Shown here in pieces: positions 1-7,133 of a stretch of 8,845 nt of DNA (positions are counted from its first letter, which is position 1; each line of letters starts with the position of its first letter). Location: positions 1-8,845 of the forward strand of contig PLXB01000324.1 of the NCBI GenBank assembly GCA_003151215.1, read 5' to 3'. Under the pieces are notes generated by a model that saw nothing but the letters and a program-made list of their open reading frames with translations, had not been told where the DNA came from and ran no database searches. Position numbers and translations under genes: made by a program. The DNA is from Ignavibacteriota bacterium (GTDB taxonomy: Bacteria; Bacteroidota; Kapaibacteriia; Palsa-1295).

Positions 1-1
1 A

Positions 2-82
2 ACGGCAAACATCGAAGGCCTCCTTAATTATCATTCAGGTATTTCCGGAGGATTAATGCTATCGGTCATGATTCAACGTTAA
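2..82 (+). CDS. Possible C-terminal tail of a gene entering from the left
   Basis: The frame beginning at base 2 stays open for 26 codons and ends at TAA 80-82. The deduced tail ends in a small hydrophobic stretch (GISGGLMLSVMIQR). The run is short enough to be open by chance, and frame 3 is also open to a TAA near base 55. I do not recognise a family. The 80 bases between this stop and the next start hold only a weak 6-bp inverted repeat (97-102 with 111-116) without a T-run. Confidence 0.22.
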   Translation, partial: TANIEGLLNYHSGISGGLMLSVMIQR

Positions 83-148
83 CCAAGTTTTAGATTTTAC
101 GGTCTTTTCCCCGTAAGAATTCTCATCTCACTGAAAATATATACTTAC

Positions 149-154
149 AGGGGA
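149..154 (+). promoter_or_regulatory. Ribosome binding site of the glycosyltransferase gene
   Basis: AGGGGA lies 8 bases before the ATG at 163, good Shine-Dalgarno spacing. It supports that start codon and is one of very few clear ribosome binding sites in the window. A TATACT at 140-145 just upstream could be a -10 element, but I see no convincing -35 partner. Confidence 0.55.
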
Positions 155-162
155 CTGTAACA

Positions 163-1332
163 ATGAAAATAGCCTTATTCGCGGGGACCATGCAATATGG
201 TCAGGATGGAGTTACGAGAGTATTGTATCGGTTAAGAGATTATTTCAAGGAAAAGCACATCGATCATGTCTTTTTTTCACCTATTCTTCCGGAAGAAAAG
301 GATCGGAATATTCCGATGTATCAAGTTCCTTCTACCCCCTCACTGCTATATAGTGATTACCGTCTTGCCTTACCGGGACAAAAATATATCGAAGAACAGC
401 TTGCCGAGTTCAAACCCGATGTACTCCATATCAATAGCCCATGCACATTAGGGTATAATGCTATTAAGTATGGAAGGAAACATGATATCCCCGTCGTTGC
501 CACCTACCATACGCATTTTGCAAGCTATGCGAAATATCATCACTTAACACTTTTTGAAAATCTGGGATGGTCATACTTTCGAAAGCTATATAATAAATGC
601 GATCGTGTCTATGTACCGTCCCAGCCGATTCTCGATGAGCTTCGTTCGCATGGGATCAAAAATCTACAGTATGTTCCCCACGGTGTAGACCTTGAGATCT
701 TCAGCCCCTCGCATTTTAGTGGTCCATGGAAAAGTAAACTTGGCATTGAAGGAAAGACCGTATTGCTTTTTGTCGGGAGACTTGTCTGGGAAAAAGACTT
801 GAAAACGCTTGCCAAAACCTTTCAAATTCTCTCCGGAAGACGGAATGATTTCGTTCTTGTTATAGCAGGTGATGGTCCCATTCGGAAAGAACTTCAGCTA
901 ATGATGCCGTCTGCTATTTTCCTTGGCAATCAACGGGGAAAAGACCTTTCGACAACGTATGCTTCCAGTGATATTTTCGCTTTCCCCTGAACGACGGAAA
1001 CCTTCGGCAATGTAACCCTCGAAGCAATGGCTTCCGGACTTCCTCCCGTATGTGCAAATGAAGGGGGTGCCAGCGGATTTATCCGCGATGGCATTACCGG
1101 TCTTCTTGTAGCGCCTCGCGATCCTGCCGACATGGCGATGAAAATAGAATACCTGCTCGATCATCGCGAACGTAGAGAAAATATCGCGTGTGAAGCTTTT
1201 CTTTACTCTCAGCAACAAACATGGGAATCAAGTTTTGACAAGATCCTTCATAGCTATGACGAGATCATTGAAGGTTATGACTATTTCTCGCCACTAAAAC
1301 GATCCAGCCCATCTTTACTTATTAATAAATGA
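163..1332 (+). pseudogene. GT4-family glycosyltransferase interrupted by an in-frame TGA
   Basis: This is a retaining GT4 glycosyltransferase (GT-B fold) of the mannosyltransferase-like branch, expected to move a sugar from a nucleotide donor to a lipid or glycan at the cytoplasmic membrane face. The N-terminal acceptor domain opens with MKIALFAGTMQYGQDGVTRV and contains DVLHINSP and ATYHTHF. The C-terminal donor domain has FVGRLVWEKDL (residues 203-213), with R206 and K211 at the usual phosphate-binding positions. The EX7E pair is E279 and E287. A TGA at 988-990 (codon 276) sits where the family normally has FPS-TTETFG, so a TCA serine codon changed by one base would explain it. The frame stays open and family-like for 113 more codons, giving a normal total of about 389. 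Without read-through the product loses the EX7E motif and should be inactive. The stop is recent, a sequencing error, or suppressed. Its final TGA overlaps the next gene's ATG (ATGA), indicating translational coupling. The donor and acceptor cannot be told. Confidence 0.85.
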
Positions 1333-2312
1333 TTAATAATATCCAGGTTCACGTAAGTCCTAAATCCGAATTAATTACTATCACCGATGGAGAGCCGCTT
1401 CTTAACCCAGCTATATCGCGCCGAGCCCTTCTTAAAGGTGGCCTGATTGCACTTGGTGGTATTGCTCTCTCAAGCTGCAATCGAGCAGTCGCTAAAGAAG
1501 AGATCGTCGAGATCACTCAGCAAAATGTAACGATCCCACATTTGCCCGCATCATTTGAGGGAATGACGGTTACTCTTGCAAGTGATTTTCATTCCAGTCC
1601 CTATATGTCGCCAAAAGATCTGAAAAATATTGTCGGACGCATTAACGATCTGAAAAGCGATGTCATACTTCTACCCGGGGACTTTGTCACCTCTCATATT
1701 GAAGAGCTTCCGCCTATTATTGAGGCATTCAGTGATCTCAAAGCAAAGCATGGCATTTTTGCTTCGACAGGTAATCACGATCATGATGTAGACTCAGATG
1801 CAATTTCTACCGGCTTGGAAAGTATCGGAATTACGATGCTTCGCAATGAAAACCATTCCCTTACCGTCGGCTCAGATAAACTTCATCTCCTTGGTGTAGA
1901 TGATGAAGATTCCGGATCGATCATTAATTTTATTAACGGTAAGCACGCTCCCCATATTGAAGAGACATTCCGGGGAGTTCCTAATAATGCCGCTACAATA
2001 CTGCTCTGTCACCGGCCGTACCGCTTTGATGAATATGCGAAGACCAGGATCGGTTTAATGCTTTCGGGACATACTCACGGAGGTCAGATCGTCCTTGCCC
2101 GAATCGGAAAAACTACCATTACACTATCCTCGCTTGCCTCAAAGTTCATTGATGGATTTTACGATGCTGAGGAAAGTGGAAGTCATTCGCGGATGTATGT
2201 TTCCAGAGGGTTGGGAGTCGTCGATATTCCTTTTCGCTTGAACTGCCCGCCGGAGATCACTCAATTCACACTGCATTCACCACTTGTTGCACAGCATACA
2301 TCGATGGGATAA
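1329..2312 (+). CDS. Tat-exported, lipid-anchored metallophosphoesterase (YkuE-like)
   Basis: This is a calcineurin-like metallophosphoesterase of 327 residues. All seven usual di-metal ligands are visible: D86 and H88 (SDFH), D118 (PGDF), N149 in GNHD (148-151), H228 (CHRP), and H248 and H250 in GHTHGG. The arrangement fits the YkuE branch, whose Bacillus member is a Tat-secreted, wall-associated phosphoesterase; related enzymes cleave phosphoesters or pyrophosphates in envelope lipids. The N-terminus has a twin-arginine signal, SRRALLKG (30-37), a hydrophobic stretch, and the lipobox LSSC with the cysteine at residue 50. It is therefore probably exported folded and lipid-anchored outside the cytoplasm. 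The ATG lies inside the stop of the glycosyltransferase gene, with no Shine-Dalgarno site, which fits coupling. The 29 residues before the arginine pair are long but not unusual for Tat signals. The substrate is unknown; the neighbours suggest a glycolipid or lipid-phosphate. Confidence 0.88.
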   Translation: MINNIQVHVSPKSELITITDGEPLLNPAISRRALLKGGLIALGGIALSSCNRAVAKEEIVEITQQNVTIPHLPASFEGMTVTLASDFHSSPYMSPKDLKNIVGRINDLKSDVILLPGDFVTSHIEELPPIIEAFSDLKAKHGIFASTGNHDHDVDSDAISTGLESIGITMLRNENHSLTVGSDKLHLLGVDDEDSGSIINFINGKHAPHIEETFRGVPNNAATILLCHRPYRFDEYAKTRIGLMLSGHTHGGQIVLARIGKTTITLSSLASKFIDGFYDAEESGSHSRMYVSRGLGVVDIPFRLNCPPEITQFTLHSPLVAQHTSMG

Positions 2313-2325
2313 TACCAGAGAACGA

Positions 2326-3534
2326 ATGTCTTCTTTTTTCCTGATGATCTTTTGTATTCATAAACGATGGCACTCAAAAGGTGATCTGTATCTGTCGATA
2401 AAGAAATGGACTGCATTATCTCTTTATCTTTTGTCATTAACCGGATCCCTGAATGCTCAGGATAAAGGAGATAGCGTTAAAAAATCTGAGGATGAAGGAA
2501 TAGTTGGCGCGCCATTTATTGATTACAAACCTGAAACAAGTATAGCATTTGGCGCTGCTGCTCTCTATTATTTTCACCTCAGTAATGATTCGTCGAAAGG
2601 ACACACTGATGTCGCAATACCACAAGCGAACAGACCGTCCAGTATTTCTTTTGGAATAACATATACTCTGAAACATCAATTCTCAACCGGAATGGATTAT
2701 ACACTGTATTTTTCCCATGATAATGATTATATTTTTGGCGGGTTAGATTTTAAGCGAATACCATTCGATTTTTACGGTATCGGCGATCATACTCCGAAAA
2801 ATCCGATCGATAGATATACTCCGCTATGGAGAGGAGGAGATATACTGATGACGAGGAATCTCATCCGCACTCCCGATGGAGAAGGATTCAATGCCGGAAT
2901 CGGAACGGAATACCGGTACGATCTTATCCTTTCATCGAATCAAGGAGGAATCTTACAAACGGGAAATATACCCGGCTCAAAAGGAGGATTATCCGGCGGA
3001 TGGGGAGTCATAGTTGATTACGATACTCGCGATAATGTTTTTTCCTCTCATCAGGGACAATATGCAGATATCAGAACGATGGTGTATTCGAAATATTTCG
3101 GCGGCTCATTTAATTTTACACGTTTTACACTCGATACACGCGATTTTATTCCAACTTACTCAACACATACCATCGCATTACAAGGTTTAATTACGTTTGT
3201 AAGCGGCATTGAACCCTTCTATACGATGGCAGGATTAGGGGGCGAAGTTGTTATGCGCGGCATTTCGGAAGGGCGCTACCGAGATAAAGATATGGCTGTG
3301 CTCCAAGGCGAGTATCGAATGCCGGTAATCTGGAGATTTGGAATTGTCGGCTTTACAGGAATTGGAGAAGTAGCAGGTACTGTCAATGAATTCAATTTCT
3401 CCAGTATTAAATGGAATGCCGGAGCAGGGATCCGATTTATCGTCTCCGAAGCCGAGCATGTCGTCGTTCGCCTTGATTATGGTTTCGGCAATGATTCCTC
3501 AGAATTGTATTTATTCGTAAACGAAGCATTCTAA
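2326..3534 (+). CDS. Omp85/BamA-type outer-membrane beta-barrel protein without POTRA domains
   Basis: The product resembles the C-terminal barrel of the BamA/TamA family (bacterial surface antigen domain). Family signatures are VDYDTRDN (230-237, from the ATG at 2326), the MRG motif (310-312) matching the conserved RG loop that folds into the barrel, then GRYRDKD and a downstream EYRMPV strand. The last residue is phenylalanine, the usual outer-membrane sorting signal. A signal peptide is clear: KKW at 26-28, a hydrophobic core, and probable cleavage after SLNA (residue 44). The mature part is about 358 residues, enough for one barrel but no POTRA domains, so it belongs to the short forms whose role is mostly unknown. 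The start is uncertain. The ATGs at 2326 and 2344 leave an overlong, partly charged n-region, while a TTG at 2284 would overlap the upstream gene. A CTG at 2392 lies behind a good Shine-Dalgarno match. It follows the phosphoesterase stop by 13 bases and probably shares its transcript. Confidence 0.82.
   Translation: MSSFFLMIFCIHKRWHSKGDLYLSIKKWTALSLYLLSLTGSLNAQDKGDSVKKSEDEGIVGAPFIDYKPETSIAFGAAALYYFHLSNDSSKGHTDVAIPQANRPSSISFGITYTLKHQFSTGMDYTLYFSHDNDYIFGGLDFKRIPFDFYGIGDHTPKNPIDRYTPLWRGGDILMTRNLIRTPDGEGFNAGIGTEYRYDLILSSNQGGILQTGNIPGSKGGLSGGWGVIVDYDTRDNVFSSHQGQYADIRTMVYSKYFGGSFNFTRFTLDTRDFIPTYSTHTIALQGLITFVSGIEPFYTMAGLGGEVVMRGISEGRYRDKDMAVLQGEYRMPVIWRFGIVGFTGIGEVAGTVNEFNFSSIKWNAGAGIRFIVSEAEHVVVRLDYGFGNDSSELYLFVNEAF
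2378..2386 (+). promoter_or_regulatory. Shine-Dalgarno-like AAGGTGATC inside the assumed barrel-gene N-terminus
   Basis: Nine bases match the extended 16S anti-Shine-Dalgarno complement, 5 bases before an in-frame CTG at 2392. Starting there would give a compact signal peptide (n-region SIKKW, then the hydrophobic core, cleavage after SLNA), far more typical than one starting at 2326 or 2344. This is inference: CTG is a rare start and the match could be chance. Confidence 0.3.
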
Positions 3535-3625
3535 ATCCAAAAAACACAAAGTCCTTTGAAGGAATGTGGAAGACTCGATCTTTTACTTTATCCAAGCAGG
3601 CAAAGACCTTTATAGAATAAAAAAT

Positions 3626-5071
3626 ATGACAGATGTTTCATCGCAACCGCAGATCACAAATCATAAACGTATCGCGCTTCTGATTCTGGCAGTTGCCTCG
3701 CTCATGGATGTTATCGATATTACCATCGTGAATGTTGCGATACCGACGATTGAAAAGGGACTCTCTTTTTCTGGCATCGAAAGTTTGCAGTGGGTACTCA
3801 CGGCGTATGGTCTGTTCTTTGGAGGATTTGTCTTACTCGGCGGACGACTTTCCGATACATTCGGGCGGAGATTTATATTGATGTCCGGAGTCGTTATTTT
3901 TGCTGCCGCTTCGTTTGGAGAAGGTTTTGCGCAGAACAGTTCGTCGCTTATTATTTGCCGTGCAATTCAGGGATGCGGCGCGGCGCTCATAGCACCCGCG
4001 GCGTTATCGATGCTTCTGGTCATCTTTAAAGAAGGCAAAGAACGCGATATAGCAATGAGTATCTGGGGAAGTGTCTTGGCAGGGGGAGTCGGACTTGGTT
4101 TAATCATGGGCGGCGTTATAACTGAGTATTTCGGATGGCGATGGATATTCTTCATTAATGTACCGCTTTGTATATTCATACTTGTGGCAACGCCACTAAT
4201 TATTGGCAAAGCTCCGCGCGAAGGTGTAGGAAAAGAATTCAATTTGATAGGCTCGGTCTTTGCCACTGCAGGACTCCTGGCTTTAGTATATGGCTTAACT
4301 CAGGCTGCGATTTATGGATGGATGAGCGGAAAAATTATTGGTTCTCTTGCCCTATCCCTTATCCTCATCGGATTGTTCATAAGAAATGAATTACACTCCA
4401 AAAATCCGCTTATCCCTCTCCGGCTTTTCAGAAAGAGTAATGTATGGGTAGCGTGTATTATCTCCCTTCCAACAATGGCTGGAACGACGGCTTCATTCTT
4501 TTTTATTTCGCTCTACAATCAACAGATCCTCGGTCAGACTCCGGTTGAGGCAGGCTTATCAATCCTGCCGGTAGTTGCAATGTTTATCATTGCGGCGTCG
4601 CAGCTTCCGAGAATTATTGCAAAGATGGGATACAAGTACACGATTCTGGTAATCTTATTTCTCTTCATGTCAGCCATGATCTATTTTGCACGACTGCCTC
4701 TCGATGGACAATATATTCGGGACGAACTCATTGCACTGTTCTTTGTTGCAATCGGACCTGCTGCTTCGATCGCTCTTACCTTAGCAGCTACTCGCGGGGT
4801 AAAAGAGGAAGAAAGCGGAATTGTATCGGGACTTCTTAATACTGCTCAACAGATCGGTGGTCCTCTGGGAGTTGCAGTGCTCTCAACTGTCGCCGCATTT
4901 TACACGAATTCTGCAATTGGCGATTCAACGAATAATTTGCCAGTATCTTCAGTTAATTTTCTCAAAGGACTTCACGCTGCATTTATCGCAGATGCCGGAT
5001 TTATCCTGATTGCAGCAATTGTTTGTTGGATTAAATTGAAAGTGCCTAAAATACTTATGCCTGATATCTGA
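3626..5071 (+). CDS. DHA2-family (EmrB/QacA-type) MFS multidrug exporter
   Basis: This is a 481-residue major facilitator superfamily transporter with the size and hydrophobic pattern of the 14-helix drug:proton antiporters. Helix 1 carries the family signature around D31 (MDVIDITIVNVAIP). The motif A loop between helices 2 and 3 is GGRLSDTFGRR (72-82). R112 begins the motif B region (RAIQGCGAA). An antiporter motif C follows at 148-163 (GSVLAGGVGLGLIMGG), then WRWIFFINVP (171-180), typical of EmrB/QacA relatives. It sits in the cytoplasmic membrane and should export a small toxic compound in exchange for protons; the substrate cannot be inferred. I chose the ATG at 3626. A GTG at 3566 would add 20 residues (MEDSIFYFIQ onward) not typical of the family. 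It follows the barrel gene by 91 bases, so it could be co-transcribed or have its own promoter; no membrane-fusion protein gene is next to it. Confidence 0.9.
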   Translation: MTDVSSQPQITNHKRIALLILAVASLMDVIDITIVNVAIPTIEKGLSFSGIESLQWVLTAYGLFFGGFVLLGGRLSDTFGRRFILMSGVVIFAAASFGEGFAQNSSSLIICRAIQGCGAALIAPAALSMLLVIFKEGKERDIAMSIWGSVLAGGVGLGLIMGGVITEYFGWRWIFFINVPLCIFILVATPLIIGKAPREGVGKEFNLIGSVFATAGLLALVYGLTQAAIYGWMSGKIIGSLALSLILIGLFIRNELHSKNPLIPLRLFRKSNVWVACIISLPTMAGTTASFFFISLYNQQILGQTPVEAGLSILPVVAMFIIAASQLPRIIAKMGYKYTILVILFLFMSAMIYFARLPLDGQYIRDELIALFFVAIGPAASIALTLAATRGVKEEESGIVSGLLNTAQQIGGPLGVAVLSTVAAFYTNSAIGDSTNNLPVSSVNFLKGLHAAFIADAGFILIAAIVCWIKLKVPKILMPDI

Positions 5072-5155
5072 CGTTTCATGTCAGCCATACCTTGTGGACA
5101 CTCACGTATTGCCTAACTTCCATATTTTATAAATTGAAGCCATACTTTTACATTA

Positions 5156-5530
5156 ATGAAGCGATTACCCACCACTAAAGATCTCATCCTTAAGACTATT
5201 CCCAATTTTGTTCTCGGAAATGGGAAAACCAGCAGCTATGCGGGGCAATGGGATACAGACAATGACGGTTGGCATCTATTACTTTTCAACAAAGGTAAGG
5301 AAGCCAGAAAGTTTTCTGTTAAGGTCCTTCCCGATTATCGTAAACATGTGCACTGCAAATTCAGTACCGAAGTGGTTGGAGAAAAGGAAGCCACAAAAAT
5401 TTTCGTTCGTAGACTTAACAAAGAGATAAATCAGGACGCTGTTATGCGGTCACTCGAAATTCAATATGAAGATACTGCCGGAACTTCTTATTCCCAGAAG
5501 ATAGGTGATATGATGGATCGAATGAGATAG
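5156..5530 (+). CDS. Small basic protein of unknown function
   Basis: This 124-residue protein is not one I recognise. It has no signal peptide or membrane segment and is rich in lysine and arginine. A middle part of alternating hydrophobic residues (GWHLLLFNKG, then KFSVKVLP) suggests beta strands, and the C-terminus (SYSQKIGDMMDRMR) is probably helical. Codon use and composition look like a real gene and no competing frame is better. The start is the ATG at 5156. No Shine-Dalgarno site precedes it, but the 84-base gap after the exporter gene is AT-rich, with a TTGCCT (5109-5114) and TATAAA (5128-5133) pair spaced only 13 bases apart, so a promoter there is weakly possible. It converges on the next gene across 75 bases that hold no clear terminator. 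Confidence 0.6.
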   Translation: MKRLPTTKDLILKTIPNFVLGNGKTSSYAGQWDTDNDGWHLLLFNKGKEARKFSVKVLPDYRKHVHCKFSTEVVGEKEATKIFVRRLNKEINQDAVMRSLEIQYEDTAGTSYSQKIGDMMDRMR

Positions 5531-5605
5531 TGCGTCTTAAATTAAGGTTAGATTTTAAAATATCCCGATCACAATTCTTTCGCACCTGTCAATATTTTTT
5601 AGTTC

Positions 5606-6181
5606 TCATACATTATGCCTCGTCAGAGGAATCTGCAAATTAGTCGGTCGGTTTTCTTCTTTGTCAAACCCGCGTCCGTCTACATTTCTTGCACCCCAAA
5701 ACATCAGGTCATTAAAAATGTAAACCAAATCATACTCGGAAAACACTTGTCCCTGTAAAAGTCCAAACGGAGCAAACGTTTTTCCTAAAATACTTTGCGG
5801 AACATTCACTTCCCATCTGTTGAAACCAGTACTTGCCACCTGGTTCATGCCATCAGCAAATCCCTGAATCATAGGAGTAACAAGATACGCTTCATCGGCA
5901 GCGAAGTCTACCTTTTGCGCCCCAGCAGCGATCGGATGTTCGCCTTGCCAAAGCATAGAACCTTTTAATTGAATCTTCACGAGAGGCACTTTGCCATATG
6001 CGTCAACAGAATTCAGAACCTCCAATTCAAATTTGTCATCGGACAGATACGAGAATGTTCTTGTCAGATAAAACGGTTTAATGCTGCCATCAGCAGTTTT
6101 AGTCGAGCTTGGGCGAAGTTCAGGCGCTATGCTTTTCCACTGGCCGCCTTGAATAAATTGCTTGATCTCTTGAGCTGTCAT
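5606..6181 (-). CDS. Bacterial protein with an APCDD1-like domain
   Basis: The 191-residue product lines up, from my memory of the human sequence, with a repeat of APCDD1, the membrane-bound Wnt inhibitor of animals. Shared points in order are GQWKS..PELRP (13-24; human GEWVSQRCEVRP), FYLTR.F (37-43; human FLTRHF), a glycine after a short strand (G74), the GA near 87-88, VTPM (101-104, identical in human), N113, W123 and Q129 (W and Q both conserved), SEYD (148-151; human TEYE), and G163..DG..D..E.RPTNLQIPL (human G..SDG..PD..E.R.TSYQMPL). The animal domain binds lipid in a beta-rich fold. Here it fills nearly the whole protein, with no signal peptide, membrane anchor or cysteine, so it is probably cytoplasmic. 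The ATG start is fixed by an in-frame TAA seven codons upstream. No Shine-Dalgarno site is seen. It stands alone on the minus strand, between a convergent unknown gene and a transposase remnant. Its role is unknown; the homology needs a profile search. Confidence 0.72.
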   Translation of the reverse strand: MTAQEIKQFIQGGQWKSIAPELRPSSTKTADGSIKPFYLTRTFSYLSDDKFELEVLNSVDAYGKVPLVKIQLKGSMLWQGEHPIAAGAQKVDFAADEAYLVTPMIQGFADGMNQVASTGFNRWEVNVPQSILGKTFAPFGLLQGQVFSEYDLVYIFNDLMFWGARNVDGRGFDKEENRPTNLQIPLTRHNV

Positions 6182-6255
6182 CGTTTTTTTTGCAACTGAT
6201 TATTTGTTTATACTTTCCTATAGAGACAAAGAAGCCGAAAATGTTTTGTTAAGAT

Positions 6256-6276
6256 TCTCCCTGTTTAACAGGGGGA
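6256..6276. repeat. 21-bp palindrome upstream of the APCDD1-like gene
   Basis: CCCTGTT-T-AACAGGG (6259-6273) is a perfect odd-centred palindrome. It extends by three more pairs, one of them G-U, to 6256-6276. Its centre is about 85 bases before the ATG at 6181 on the minus strand, suitable for an operator of a dimeric regulator near a promoter. No T-run follows on either strand, so a terminator is unlikely. No regulator gene is adjacent, so operator function is inference. Confidence 0.35.
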
Positions 6277-6366
6277 TGTCAGCTGTAAATTCCGCCTTTA
6301 TCGCCTTTACAAATATAGTCCCTGGAAATGAAGCAATACAATATTCTGTTCAATTTGCGTTCCTAA

Positions 6367-6385
6367 CTTCCCGCACTGCGGGAAG
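6367..6385. repeat. Short GC-rich hairpin
   Basis: CTTCCCGC (6367-6374) and GCGGGAAG (6378-6385) form an 8-bp perfect stem with a 3-base loop (ACT). No T-run follows directly. It lies 7 bases before the larger hairpin at 6393-6429 and may be part of one termination region, or a scar at the end of the insertion-sequence remnant. Confidence 0.5.
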
Positions 6386-6392
6386 ACAGCTT

Positions 6393-6435
6393 AAAGTATC
6401 CGGCACCCTATGAAAGCGCCGGATACTTTTTATTT
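6393..6435. terminator. Strong hairpin with T-tract, likely intrinsic terminator
   Basis: A 12-bp perfect stem (AAAGTATCCGGC at 6393-6404 with 6418-6429) and a 13-base loop are followed on the + strand by TT-A-TTT. On the minus strand the stem ends in TTTAA, so it could also stop the accessory operon whose last open frame ends at 6455. No + strand gene feeds it. Because it lies 25 bases beyond a transposase remnant, the arms might instead descend from insertion-sequence ends; I found no matching copy of the arm elsewhere in the window. Confidence 0.55.
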
Positions 6436-6454
6436 CCACCCATTTTACTTTCAA

Positions 6455-6754
6455 TCATCGCTCACCAGACGGATTATTTTCCTTCCCTATTAATTTTAAG
6501 TATGTCAATCTCCTACCGAAGATCTGCGAAACGGCCGCAACGAACCGTTCTGCATCAGTTTCTTTTCTGTGGTTATAACGGAATGCTTGCTCATCCAGAT
6601 ATCTACCGACATGAAAAGGAGCAATTTGGATATATGTCCCACAGAGCGTCCTCTTAAATTGTGACCAGAAATTTTCAACCGTATTGATATGGATGTTCCC
6701 TCTCACGAATTCCTTTTTATGAAGAACCGTTTCATGCTCATATTTACTTTTCAA
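6455..6754 (-). mobile_element. C-terminal remnant of an IS1595/ISXO2-type transposase
   Basis: About 95 residues match the end of IS1595-family DDE transposases: HKKEFVRG, then HINTVENFWSQFKR, then GRYLDEQAFRYNHRK, and the closing GRRLTYLKLIGK. The N-terminal zinc-ribbon part and the first two catalytic acids are missing, so this is a non-functional fragment of roughly the last third of the gene. An open frame can begin at a TTG (6754), but this is only where family-like sequence meets the truncated gene upstream. The transposase frame runs back without a stop to about 6800, but the residues before YWLKSKY do not look like the family and instead lie over the repeat gene in another frame. The junction is thus near 6754-6765. 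The C-terminal end looks complete. No matching left end or target-site duplication was found, so the rest of the element has been deleted. Confidence 0.8.
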
Positions 6755-7113
6755 CCAATAGTATAAGTGCTGAAAAGAGTAATGATCGAACTTCGTGGTA
6801 CATTAGAGGCATGAAGAAATTCATACTGAGAAGGAATAATCCCGCTAATTTTAGAAAGTTCTCGGATTTTATTCAAAATATCTTCTCTACTATATTTGTC
6901 TGTCGAAACTCGATATGTCGGCAAACCTGCGGCTTCTATTGCTTTTTCAAAACTGCCAAATAATTTTTTAAGCACTTGGCGTGTGATCTCACTGTTCTTA
7001 AATAAGAATTCTCGTGTGAGTATCGAGTCAGTTAAACCAGCAACGCGATGAATTTCTACAATAACAGCGTCTTTATCAGCTGTTAAAAACCTCGACGTTT
7101 TGCGAATTGGCAT
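6751..7113 (-). pseudogene. Homing-endonuclease-associated-repeat (HNH_repeat) DNA-binding protein, truncated
   Basis: The 120-residue product carries two copies of the roughly 55-residue helical repeat found beside HNH and other homing endonucleases, a putative DNA-binding module. Copy one spans about 10-64 and ends in the classic LFGSFEKAIEAAGL. Copy two starts at KYSREDIL (73-80), continues through PSQYEFLHASNVPRSS, and breaks off at LFSTYTIG, where the family expects an FG-x-x-x-KA-x-x-AG ending. The stop comes just where IS1595-like sequence begins, so the gene has lost its 3' end. How many further repeats or catalytic domains were lost cannot be known; no HNH catalytic motif is left. 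The ATG at 7113 is 20 bases beyond the stop of the Nmad2 gene, so it is probably the third gene of the same operon. No Shine-Dalgarno site is visible in the AT-rich gap. Confidence 0.7.
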
Positions 7114-7133
7114 ATAAAATATATGTAAGAAAG

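Noticed and set aside
97..116. A small inverted repeat (TTACGG / CCGTAA) upstream of the glycosyltransferase, considered as a terminator.
   Set aside because: Only 6 bp of stem with an 8-base loop and no following T-run.
988..990. The TGA in the glycosyltransferase as a selenocysteine codon or a reassigned stop.
   Set aside because: The family residue here is serine, not cysteine. No convincing SECIS-like hairpin follows, and several neighbouring genes use TGA as their genuine stop.
3564..3620. An 18-codon ATG frame (starting MWKTRS) ending 5 bases before the MFS start, as a possible leader peptide for drug-induced attenuation.
   Set aside because: The AAGGA ahead of it is too close to the ATG to act as a good ribosome binding site. 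No competing hairpins are seen, and such short frames occur by chance.
5531..5605. A bidirectional terminator between the two convergent genes.
   Set aside because: Only AT-rich self-complementary bits (ATTTTAAAAT) are present, without a GC-rich stem.
6204..6413. A 69-codon + strand open frame in the gap between the APCDD1-like gene and the transposase remnant.
   Set aside because: It covers the palindrome and both hairpins, lacks a ribosome binding site, and its translation resembles no protein pattern I know.
6367..6429. The two neighbouring hairpins as a CRISPR array or a tandem repeat.
   Set aside because: The stems differ in sequence and length and there are no regularly spaced identical repeats.
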